Notes under the pieces: generated by a model | Told to the model about the DNA's origin: nothing | Database searches by the model: none | What the model saw: only the letters and a program-made list of their open reading frames with translations | Position numbers and translations under genes: made by a program | Part shown: positions 44,501 to 56,500 of the stretch, one piece after another | How positions within the stretch are numbered: the stretch's first letter is position 1 | Layout of the letters: each line of letters starts with the position of its first letter | Origin: Pycnopodia helianthoides | Lineage: Eukaryota; Echinodermata; Asteroidea; Forcipulatida; Asteriidae | Assembly (NCBI GenBank): GCA_032158295.1 | Contig: CM063245.1 | Coordinates: forward strand, 1,860,001-1,924,000 | DNA length: 64,000 bases | Reading direction: 5' to 3'

Positions 44501-47500
44501 TGCAGGGCTCTTTATTTCTTTAAAGGAGCCGTTATTAATCCACCTTAGATTCTAGAAGCAACTAGAAACTATCGCGCACAGAAGTGACAGAACGCCAATG
44601 TTAAAACTGTACACAGCTAGCTGAGCAGACGGTAATCGCTTAAGTTATACCCCCGGAAGTGATACAAACATTTTTGAGAGCGCCCTCACGAGGTAAAAAA
44701 TATGGCGCATTTAGAAATTCTTGACCGCGCTAAGATATAATACGAGCCAATTTATAGGCCTTTACAGTCATTATCACAATTCTGTGAAATGCTGTCCCAA
44801 AAACTAATAAATTAATAATGACCTCTCACAGCGAAATCATGAAAACACAAGTATCAATTTCTCGGTTTGTCATCATCCCAGTGAATAATACTACAAATGC
44901 AGCGAGTAAGATCATCAAATATTTAGCTCCTCGGCACAAGCGGCCTTTTCCTCCGACTTCTAAATCCTTATTCTCCGAGGAAAACACAGCGAGAGAGGAT
45001 TTGGGAACGACCCAGGTGTCCTCCACCCTCCTTTCATTCTGACGACTACCTCTTTACACAATCTCAATCAGCATGGTAATTACATCGCCGGTGATTACCT
45101 ACGCCTGAAACTACATCTCCCAAACAGTGGCCACACTGTGTGGCTTTCAAGTCAGAATAATAAATACACAGCGAGGCAAATTGCCTCCGGGAAAACAACA
45201 CGAAAGGAAGAAACGGTCGGCTGGGTAATTACACAATCTCGTTTAAGCAAAAAACTCATTAAAGTTTGAATTCTTCTCAATAACCGCTAGTTTTAATTGG
45301 TTAACGGTTGTTTTGTTCATGCTCTCCCATGGTTTTGGGGTAAACTTAATTGGAAAATTTTGTTTTGTTAGAGAATAATTTTGAAGATGTTTTTGATTGC
45401 ATGAAGATAATGAGGTATGTTTGTGTTGAAAACATATTCCTTGGACTGCATGCTAATGTTTATATTTATGTATATTTTCTCTGTCAATGCACTTTCTTGA
45501 GAAGAAGGTATTCATCAAGCTTTGATTGAAGATGTTTTTGGATTGAATGGTATTTATAGTGATCCCAAAACTATTCATAATTTATGAAAGTTGGGAAAGT
45601 TCTTTGTTCAAGGTCTGTCTTGAGGGAAGATCGTTGTAGTTGAAGATGTGTTTTGGTGGCATAATTAAGTGCAGCGGCGGCACCAGACCTGTTAATCGGG
45701 GGGGGGGGGGGCAAGAGGGGGCAAACTTAAATTTAGGGGGGGGGGGGGCAAACAAAAGTCTATAATGTACTGTATAAGCCTACAATTCACTCCAGAAATA
45801 AGATTTTGCACTGTGTGAATGTGACGTGTTGTGCGAACTGCGTGTACAATGGCTGCTTACGGTTTTGGGCAGACAATGCATTTCTATTTATATCAAGTTT
45901 CCAAGCTTGTACAGATAAATAAATCCACATTTTATTAACATTGCCGGAGATGGAAAGTGTATTGGGCTTTTTTGATGGTGCCAGCTAATTATGATGGATG
46001 AAATTGAGTTTATTATTTACAGCGCAAACAACATTGTAACAAATTGGGTGCAATCGTTTGGGATTAAACTCAATTTCTGCCATCGGGGAAAAACTGGGGG
46101 GGGGGCAAACTGGGAGGGGCAAAAAAAATTACTGGGGGGCTAAATCAGCGGCGGCGCTACGGGGGGGGGGGGCATTTGCCCCTACCCCCCCCCCATAGCG
46201 CCGCCGCTGATTAAGTGATTCAAAAACATTAATAAGTATTCAAAAATACCTTGTAGAGTTTATGCATTCCGATTGGTTTAAACTTGACCACATTGTGGTG
46301 CTTCAACGGTCTTAAATCGTTGATAAAACATAGCTGGATCTGTTTAAGATCTGTTGGCTGATGCCAATTCGGCGCTTGACTCACAGCCAGGGCCCAATTT
46401 CATAGAGATGCTTAAGCAGAAAAATATTGCTTAACATTTTTCTACTAAGCAAAACTCAGCAGGATACCAGTTACATTTTGTACATGTAAAATGTTATTTT
46501 AGCTGGTAACCCTATTTTGGTAATCACAATTTTGTTGCGCTCAGCATGTTTGTATACTTAAGCAGCTCTATGAAATTGGGCCCAGGTGTGTATTAATAGA
46601 TAAACTACAGGTACTCAATTTAAAATTTTTAAGTACGCGCAAGTACGCACAACCATTGAGTGTAGCGTTACATTTGGCCCCTCGTGAAACAGAACCTTAG
46701 GACAGGAACTGAAAATGTACAAAACACAAAAGTTGTACAGATTCTCCTGATCTATTATGCTTTTTAACGAAAAGTGTATGTATGAACGGGAATAAGAGAA
46801 TGTGACTCGATCTGAAAGGAACATTACAGAATTGGTTTTTGCTAACAAAACGGTTGCTGGCAGTGTAAGCACTTTATGTAATCCACCATATACATAAACT
46901 GACAAACCTGTAGAAGTTTGAGATCGATCGGCCATCTGGGTCACGAGAAAATAGTGAAAAACCGATTACACATTTGCATGAAATCGTATAGATTCAACAA
47001 ATGAATAAAACGCTCACTGAGCGATAAACTCCAATCGGAAAATGAGTTTATTCATTTCTCATCAAATATGGCATTTCAGACAGAAATATTTCAAGGGATG
47101 TTTTCTACTATCATCATCATTAGACCGTGTAAGTTTCATTTAAATCTGTGATCAAAAAGTATATTTTATAAGTTTTTTCTTACCGATTCTGTAATGCTCC
47201 TTTAAACGGCTGTTTAAGACCGACTCTTTTATTCCCTTAATAATGTAATGAATTTTCCTCTGTCCTTTCCTGAGGGAACGTAGTTGTAGTTGAAGACGTT
47301 TTCTGATGGTCTGATCAAATTAACCGTGATATCAACTTTCCCTGTGTGGAATTAAACCCACCCTGATCAATACACAGCCCAAATGTCAGACGCTGAAATT
47401 TTCCTGTGATTGAATGCAGGGATTGCAACACGTGCAACTACAGGTAGCTTTAGCGCTGGGGGTACTCACTGATACGACAACCCAACTACAGGTAGCTTTA

Positions 47501-50500
47501 GCGCTGGAGGTACTCACTGATACGACAACCCAACTACAGGTAGCTTTAGCGCTGGAGGTACTCACTGATACGACAACCCAACTACAGGTAGCTTTAGCGC
47601 TGGGGGTACTCACTGATACGACAACCCAACTACAGGTAGCTTTAGCGCTGGGGTTACTCACTGATACGACAACCCAACTACAGGTAGCTTTAGCGCTGGG
47701 GTTACTCACTGATACGACAACCCAACTACAGGTAGCTTTAGCGCTGGAGGTACTCACTGATACGACAACCCAACTACAGGTAGCTTTAGCGCTGGAGGTA
47801 CTCACTGATACAACAACCCAACTACAGGTAGCTTTAGCGCTGGAGGTACTCACTGATACGACAACCCAACTACAGGTAGCTTTAGCGCTGGAGGTACTCA
47901 CTGATACGACAACCCAACTACAGGTAGCTTTAGCGCTGGGGATACTCACTGATACGACAACCCAACTACAGGTAGCTTTAGTGCTGGGGATACTCACTGA
48001 TACAACAACCCAACTACAGGTAGCTTTAGTGCTGGGGATACTCACTGATACGACAACCCAACTACAGGTAGCTTTAGTGCTGGGGATACTCACTGATACG
48101 ACAACCCAACTACAGGTAGCTTTAGTGCTGGGGATACTCACTGATACAACAACCCAACTACAGGTAGCTTTAGGGCTGGGGATACTCACTGATACAACAA
48201 CCCAACTACAGGTAGCTTTAGCGCTGGGGGTACACACTGATACGACAACCCAACTACAGGTAGCTTTAGTGCTGGGGGTACACACTGATACGACAACCCA
48301 ACTACAGGTAGCTTTAGCGCTGGGGTACACACTGATACGACAACCCAACTACAGGTAGCTTTAGTGCTGGGGGTACACACTGATACGACAACCCAACTAC
48401 AGGTAGCTTTAGTGCTGGGGGTACACACTGATATGACAACCCAACTACAGGTAGCTTTAGCGCTGGAGGTACTCACTGATACAACAACCCAACTACAGGT
48501 AGCTTTAGTGCTGGGGGTACACACTGATACGACAACCCAACTACAGGTAGCTTTAGCGCTGGGGATACTCACTGATACAACAACCCAACTACAGGTAGCT
48601 TTAGCGCTGGGGGTACACACTGATACAACAACCCAACTACAGGTAGCTTTAGTGCTGGGGGTACACACTGATACGACAACCCAACTACAGGTAGCTTTAG
48701 CGCTGGGGGTACACACTATTACCTGACTAAAAAGTTACATTTCATGAGCTTTTATGTGGTAATTTCAGTGTTGTTGCCCGCTGATAATAAAAGAAGATTG
48801 AAAATGATGTTTTTCTTAATGGTGACCTATGCAGAATTCTGCGGATTTAGTTTCTGTTTTCTTCTTCAGAGCCTCACCCGATGTGACATTCGACACACTA
48901 GACCCTAAGCCCCCTTCGAATTACAGCGCTAATGCAGAAGAAGTCCACAGCCAAACAAGAACCAAATCCCCAGCCACAGAGCTTCCTGCCATACTATATC
49001 AAGTGGAGATTTGTCACTTACAGCTAAAGCAGAGCCATTACGCTATGCTCCGGCCACCTTAAGTAGAGTGTTTCCGTGTTCTTATCTTGTCAGTTTATCA
49101 CAACATAGATTCTGTTACAGCTAGCTATTATCGGCAGACCGGCCATTAGTCTGGACACATAACGCTCACCAGTACAGACTAAAAAATCCATACCAGGAAG
49201 AAAAAAAAACACCCTTATCAGAACACCTTAGCCATGCTCTTAAAACCACTTCCACAAGTGGCTGATTAGTTTCATACCAGCATGGATTCGATACCATGAT
49301 TTATTTATGTCGATTGCCGTGTAAACATAACCCGCTCTGATCGGCCAGAGTTGACGCTTGTTCCAGTCGTCTACGTTACACTTTACTTCAGCCCCGATGC
49401 ACTTACTGATGAGGCTGATCAATCTCCGGCTGAGAGACAACTTCTACAAATGTTCCACTCCAATTGAGTCAATTCAAATTAAATTCCACGATTTATTCGT
49501 AAACTGCAAACATAACAAAGTGCACTCAGCCACAGCTTTTACTCCCACCATATCTCTGCAAAGCGTTCCTTTCTCCATCAACTGAGAACTAGTAGTACTT
49601 TACAGTTAAGTGGTTCATTACTTGACATTTAAAATAAAAAAGTCGCATCCCCTCATGGTGATCCCGTGGCTGCCGCTTCCCAGGTTGTATCGTTAACTTG
49701 GGTGTGATCCCTGGCTACACGGCAGTTAACGGTTGCATGGCTTCTGACTGGCACCCCCGAACAAAGATATTGACAAAATAGGGAGACCGCCAATATAGGG
49801 CTAGATAGCTCAGTTGGTAGAGCGCCGGTACGTTAATCCGGAGGTCGTTGGTTCAAATCCCGCTCTAGTCAATTTTTCTTTGTTCAACCCCAAACCATTT
49901 GAAATTTACCCAGTCAGTTTCCCTTGTGGTTCATTACTTGACTTTACAGTTAAGTGACAAATAAAACACTCTCACAATTTCAGTAAAAATGGCTCCTTCC
50001 CAATAAAACTGATACTCTTTTTTTGTATTTCTGGAGAAACAGAGCTCTTCAAACAAACAAACAAACAAACAAACAAACAAACAAACAAACAAACAAACAA
50101 ACAAACAAACAAACAAACAAACAAACAAACAAACAAACAAACAAACAAACAAACAAACAAACAAACAAACAAACAAACAAACAAACAAACAAACAAACAA
50201 ACAAACAAACAAACAAACAAACAACACCCCAACACCCAACAAACACCCCCCCCAAAAAAAACCACAAATACCCAAAAATTTGAGCGAATTTTTTCTTCAT
50301 TCAAATTCAATCACGACTCTCGAAAGTCTTGGATAGTAAGGAAATGATCTGTAGGCATGTAACTTTTGACGTCCGAGCAGAAATGTCAACATTTTTTCAA
50401 ACAAAGTATTTCCTACTACTTGAAAAATTCTGCAAACACGGGCCAGGAGCTTTTTAGTGGTGTGTTTTAGGAAGTGTTTAGTCATTGAAATTAATCACGA

Positions 50501-53500
50501 CTCGAGAACATCTCAAAGTCTTTTGAATGATGTTATTTCGAAGTGCAACCAATTTGAAAATTTTTTCTCAGATTTCAAACCTACAGTGTAGCTGAGACTT
50601 TCTCAGAGGTCCTTTGAGTTGAAATGTGAAGCCATTAACAATTTTTTGTTTGCATTTTTACCATAAGTTCGTTTGGTTGGTAAGCAGTTTGCCACAGCTA
50701 ATTCTATATTTCACATGTAAAGTTTAAGTGTTCACATTTCCACTCCATATCTGAGCAACATCATTTAAATGACTACCCCCACATGTTGTTCTCAAGACAG
50801 TGCGTCATAAAACCAAAAAATTAATCAAGTTGACACCTCTAGCCGATATCGCACGAATGTATTGAAATCACATTCCAGCCCCGCCACTGGCTCAAGGATT
50901 TCTTCATACCTTATCTTTTCTCCGTGTCCACGTTGACAGACTCAGCCCACATCCTCAACTGAAACTACACAACTTTAAAACAAGCCCACAGATACACCAG
51001 CAATCAAAACCAATGATTTATTTATATGCCGTACAAATCAAAATGGCAAAACCTACAGGTAATTTCCCGTGGGTGTTATGAGCGAGTTTACTCTTATATC
51101 AGTCCACATCCTTGATCAATGTTTATTAAGTCACTATTTGTACAATTTCCGCGTGCGTCTGACCCGAGCCTACATCAGTCCGTTGCAATCCATCAGGTTG
51201 TCGTCCATAATGAAGCCTGCATAAGCATCCTGTTTCCATATTAACCTTAAAGAATGATGCACTTTTTCCTTTGAGTTCATTTATCGGCAATTTGTCTACG
51301 TGTGGTTTTCAAGAAATGTATTATTATTATTCTTGTTTATTCAATAACACATGGTCGGTAGCCACAGAAGGGACTGAAATAACTTTTTTTTTTATGATAA
51401 GCATTTTTCTTTAAATGCAAGTTCGCCCCAAACAAGGCTAAAAGCCACTCTTGGTAAGGGCCTAATACAGAGTATTTGTATTGCGCCAAATCCACTAAAA
51501 ATTAAGGTGCTCAAGTGCACTAGAGAGAATCCTCACACAGTACAGAAAGAGGAAATTAGACAGAAAACAATTACAAAAAGCAATATTGTACAAGTAGTTT
51601 TCAAACTTATCTTAAAAGTTTTAAGATATGTGGAATAAAGCTGTTTGAATGGCTCTTTGTTCTACATCTCAGCAAAACAAGAGTGTATGGGTGAGAAGAA
51701 GCAGAGAGCCTGGTTTCACGCTCAAACATCCTGACAGGAGGAACCAGGTCAGACACTCATTTACCATGAAAATATCTGCAGAAAGAACCGAGGCTGACTA
51801 CAGATGGTGGGAAAGAGGTTGTAACGTTGATCCCAACCCTTCACCAACAAGATTAACAATACGCTTCTGCACTCTTATCTAATAAAGATAAATGACAGGC
51901 AGAAGCTCTGGCCCACATGTGACAACATCACTCCATTAGGGGATGTATTAATGCTTTGATAATCAGTTCCATTATTCAGCATGTTCAGTGTCATTATCTG
52001 AGGAGCATCTTGGGCCAAATGGTCCAATGCATCGTATTCAAGTTCTGTCGTTCACAGAGGGTGGGTTCGAATCCCCACCCGGCTGGTTTTAATACTTGTG
52101 TCCATGAGCAAAATACCTTTACCGTAATTGCTTTGTCCTTTAGATTAGACGTAAAGCCGTAGTGCTCATAAAAGAACCCAGAACATTTATCGCGGAAGAG
52201 TATGGGCTTTGTTTCTGGTCCAGTGCAAGTACCCTTGTCTATGGGTTTCATCAGGATTTTTAGACATCCTCGGTTTCAGAAAATTAAGAATAAAAATAAT
52301 CGCTCAAAGTATCTTTAAATTGCTTAAACTTAAGATTTCCTCTTAATATTAAATTGACAATCTTTTTGGTAGTTTGAGTGCTCAATTTACAATTTGAAAA
52401 CTCATTCTGAGTAGGCATTGCATCATTGATCATTCTAAATAACCATCACAAGACATGGACGAAGAACATCTTCAAGGTTGTTTTCCTCCTCCGATTTCTC
52501 AACTCAGTAACAAACTTCCCCAGCCGTTAAATTAGCAGTCACCACTTCATCAAACGAGAATCACTTAGTGACTATAACTTGCTCCAATTCACGCATTCAG
52601 CAGAATAGCTCCTCCATTTGCCCAAATAAAATGTCCCAAGATCAGCGACGGAACTGGGTTAAAATTTGCGGGGGGCACAAGGTGCCCCATTTTTTCCATG
52701 GGGGGGGGGCACTTTTTACTAATGATAACTGGAGTTTCCATTTGCATTTTCCTTATAAATAAGCCTCTTTTCAACGCTCATGTTATTCCATTCACAAATT
52801 TGTTTATAAGATAATCTGATGTGGACATAATAACAATGTAATTGCTACATAAAAGCTTATAAAAAGCAACATTTTATTCTGTTAATTTGTAAGGGGGAGG
52901 GGAGGGGGAGGCGGCACCGGGAAGGGGAGGACACAAGGAAGGGCGGGGCACAAGGAAGGGGGCGGGGCACAAGGAAGGGGGCGGGGCACAAGGAAGGGGG
53001 CACGGGAAGGGGGACAGAGGGGCGGGGCACAAGGAAGGGGCGGGCACAAGGAAGGGCGGGCACAAGGAAGGGGGCGGGGCACAAGGAAGGGGGCGAGGGC
53101 GAGCGGCACAAGGAAGGGGGGAGGCAACGGGCAGATTGTTTTATTGTTTCATTCTCTAAGTTGAGTTTCTTCACAACCAATCATCCGTTATAATTGAAGA
53201 CCAAACCCATGTTGAAAGACTGCAGATATTTCAAATAGCTATCAATGGCAACAATGGTGAGCCTGTCCTTTCACTTGCTCCGATGTATTCTTGGATTGAA
53301 TTATTTTATTTATTAATTAATTCTGGTTGTGAAGCCAAGGACTTAATCACTTTACTAGCCAAGAACCCCGTGGAGAGGACACAAGGAAGGAAGTTTCAGT
53401 TTTAGATGTGGGAGGAAAACCCCAGAGAATAATTCCGGGGGAAAAAACCCACGCCATCAGGTAGGGACTGAAAACCCAATCTACACAGTGCCCCCCGGCG

Positions 53501-56500
53501 GGATTCAAACCGGGGTCCCAGAGGTGGAAAGTCGCGGTTAGATACCACTACGCCATCCTAAGCCGACATTTAGCGTTCACTCTCAATTTCAGATCCCTCC
53601 TCACCCCCCCCCCCTCCAGGATTATTAAGATTCAATCCATGTTGACACACACTGAAGAATTGGCCAAAATGAGGGGGAGATTTCTGTTTACAGAATTGTA
53701 AGGCAACAGGAAACGAGGCACATTTTTCCCAAACCTAGAAACATAAATACTGGATGCTCGTTTCCTCAAACGGCAAATGAAGGACAGTAAATCACCCTCA
53801 ATGCTTTGTACGAGCATTTGTCAGTTTACATTTACAGGTCTTCATTTGTTTGCTTTTTCTTTTTGCAGTTAAGCTCGCGAAAGGTCTTCGATAATTGTCA
53901 CGTGCCACGTTTAAATTGTGTCCCAGACACAAAGATTATTCGTCAACAGAGAGTCAAGGTCAGTCAGACAAAAAAAAAGAGAAGAAATTGTAAAGAAAAA
54001 AAGCAAAAAATTAAATACTCAACAAATTTCAAGCCTAAAAAACAATCATAACTTTTTTTTTACAGCAGATTTAAGAGCCTTATTACTTGGCAGTGTACAG
54101 TACATGTTTAGTTTGTTAATTTGTCTGTGTAAGTGACCATTAATAATACCAGATTCTTATAAAGCGCCCGTATCTACCAAAAAGGTAGAGACTTATTGTG
54201 GTGATGATGTCAGATGAATCGGGTAACTACACTCTTGTATACTTCCAATCATGGCACTTGAACAAGATAGACACTTTTTCAGACAGGTTTTGAAGTATGT
54301 GAATTATGAGAGCGATTTATGTAGCACCTTATAAGCGTGTACACGGTGCTGCGGAGCACTCAGCAGCCACTGCCATTGTGGTTCATATTGCCCAAGCAAT
54401 TGAAGAATAACACACTAGAGTGAAAGCATTGCTTCAAAAAGAAAGAACCTAGCTTTACTTTATTGGTTGAAAAAAAATGTTTCCCTTCCCAAAAGATGGG
54501 ATTAGCAGAGTTCACTGTTTGAAATGTCAGAATCACAACTTGATCCACGAAAATTGATTGTTTCGCGGTCGTTAACCGAAAAAATACTCCATTCTCTTAC
54601 CGTCCACACAGTACAAAGCTTCATATTTTATTTACCGAGAGAAATGTTAAATATTAATTTTGTAGTTCAAGTTATTACAGTACAATCTCCTTATCCTGAT
54701 GTTCAGTCATTATGTCACACGTGCATGCATCTGCTGTACACGCAAAGGTTTTGGCTAGGGTACATCAAGCTTCAAAGCTGGCACATGTTTTTGTGTAATT
54801 TGACCACAAATCACCCATATAAAGAAAAAATTACTTCACAATTTTCTGCTAAGCAAAAACAAGCAGGGGAACAGTCTCAGTATGTACACGTGACGAGGTA
54901 TTTCAGCCGGTAACCTTTTAATAGTGAGATATTAAACCTATGATGTGCTTAGCTACTTTTTGTGCTTAAGCAGCTCTATAAAACTGAGCCGAGGATACAA
55001 ACAATAGACCGATCCATTAAGCCACTTCCCCTTAACATATTGACCAATCACAGCATTGGCTGCATCACCACTGCACACGAGGGCAGCACATGTGCACCTC
55101 TCCAATGCCACACTCACGACATGAACGTGGGCGCTTTAAGTCTACGCGCGCATGTTTACTTTTCTATTGGGAATTTTTTTAGTCAGACTTTTGTTGGACT
55201 TTTGACGGTGTAGCCAGGGTTGTGATTGGTCAACACGTAAGGGGCGGAGCTTAATGGATCGGTCTATTACACAGCAAGTTTGTCTTCTTACCAGAGAAAT
55301 CTTTTCCATACTCCATTGAAATCACGATGACTTGAGTGACGTTGATTCCCGTCAGTTCAGCAAACTCTGGAAGCAGCTTCAGAGGGAACTCTTCCACATA
55401 CTCACATTTCATGTTATCTCTGCAAAACAAAATGAAAATAATGTTTCATTGGGAATAGGTGTAATCATTCATGATTTAGATTCTAGATAGTTTTACATAA
55501 GGCCAAGTAAAAAAAGAAACATGTTTAGTGTCCGGGTTTCTTAAAAAAAAGGAAGGAGGAGGGGCTTTTTATTTGTTATTTCAAGATGGCCACCGTTCTT
55601 TTTAAAATTTCAAATATCCATTGTTTTTTCTACTGTTCAAACACACAATACATACAAGAAACATGTTGGACAAGACATTGAACATGTCCGGACTTTTTCA
55701 AAAAGAGGAGGAGACAGGGCGCTACTATTTTACTATTTTTCAAATTTTTTGTTATTTTTTTCCAAGATGGCCACCATGTAATTATGGCTGGCCAAGGTAT
55801 ATTTATTTACAGTTTTTGTAATATTTTAGTGTACTGATGCTATGTATGATAAAACAAATGATTTGTATCATTTTAGTCAAATTTTCCCTTTTTTTTGTTC
55901 TTCTTTCTTTCCCTTCTTAAATTTTTTATAAAATAGTAAAAAGTAAAAAAAAGGAGGCGGGCGGGGACGCTAAACATGTTTGTTTTTTTACTAGGCCTAA
56001 AGGGAATAAAAAAACAAAAAAACCAACTTTTTTTCATGCAAGTTCACCCCAAACAAGGCTAAAAGCCACTCTTGGTAAGGGGCAACAGGACAAAAATATT
56101 TAAGATAAAAAAAACTCAGGGGAGCTGAAGGCAGCCACTTTGACCCTTCTTTTGACCCCTACTCAAATGACATCATTTGCATAAAGGTCTATTCATTTTG
56201 TAAAGCATGGATGGGACAACTAAATGATTTTTGGAAGCGTACTACAACTCAACTCTTTGCCAAACCCTAGCACGATACCCCAAAATGTTGTACAGTAATT
56301 GCAATAAACCGTTTCCGAGTTAGATTCGAACAATGTCTGGTACACTGACTTTTTTAGTTACAAGTTATTAATCGTTGAAGTCCGCAGACTATAGAGACAG
56401 TTGTTATGTCAAATGGTTCGCGGCAAGCTTTTGTATAGCAACCTCCAGATGAGCAAACCCTGGTACCATACCATTTTGCCATACACATTCATTCAAAATC

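Noticed and set aside
47386..48348. Open frames of 320 (-) and 314 (+) codons with 16-residue repeats, resembling a repetitive secreted protein
   Set aside because: Produced by a 48-bp minisatellite in an intron. Frames are open on both strands, unit variants are not biased to synonymous sites, and a 47-bp unit breaks the frame.
49799..49871. Functional tRNA-Asn gene
   Set aside because: C instead of T at position 33, mismatches in the anticodon and T stems, and two sister copies with the same flanks. Better called a mobile tRNA-derived unit.
49934..50310. Frames with long Cys-Leu-Phe-Val and Lys-Gln-Thr-Asn repeats
   Set aside because: Direct translation of a perfect AAAC microsatellite.
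52857..53180. Proline-rich frames on the minus strand
   Set aside because: Translation of the G-rich minisatellite; three frames are open at once.
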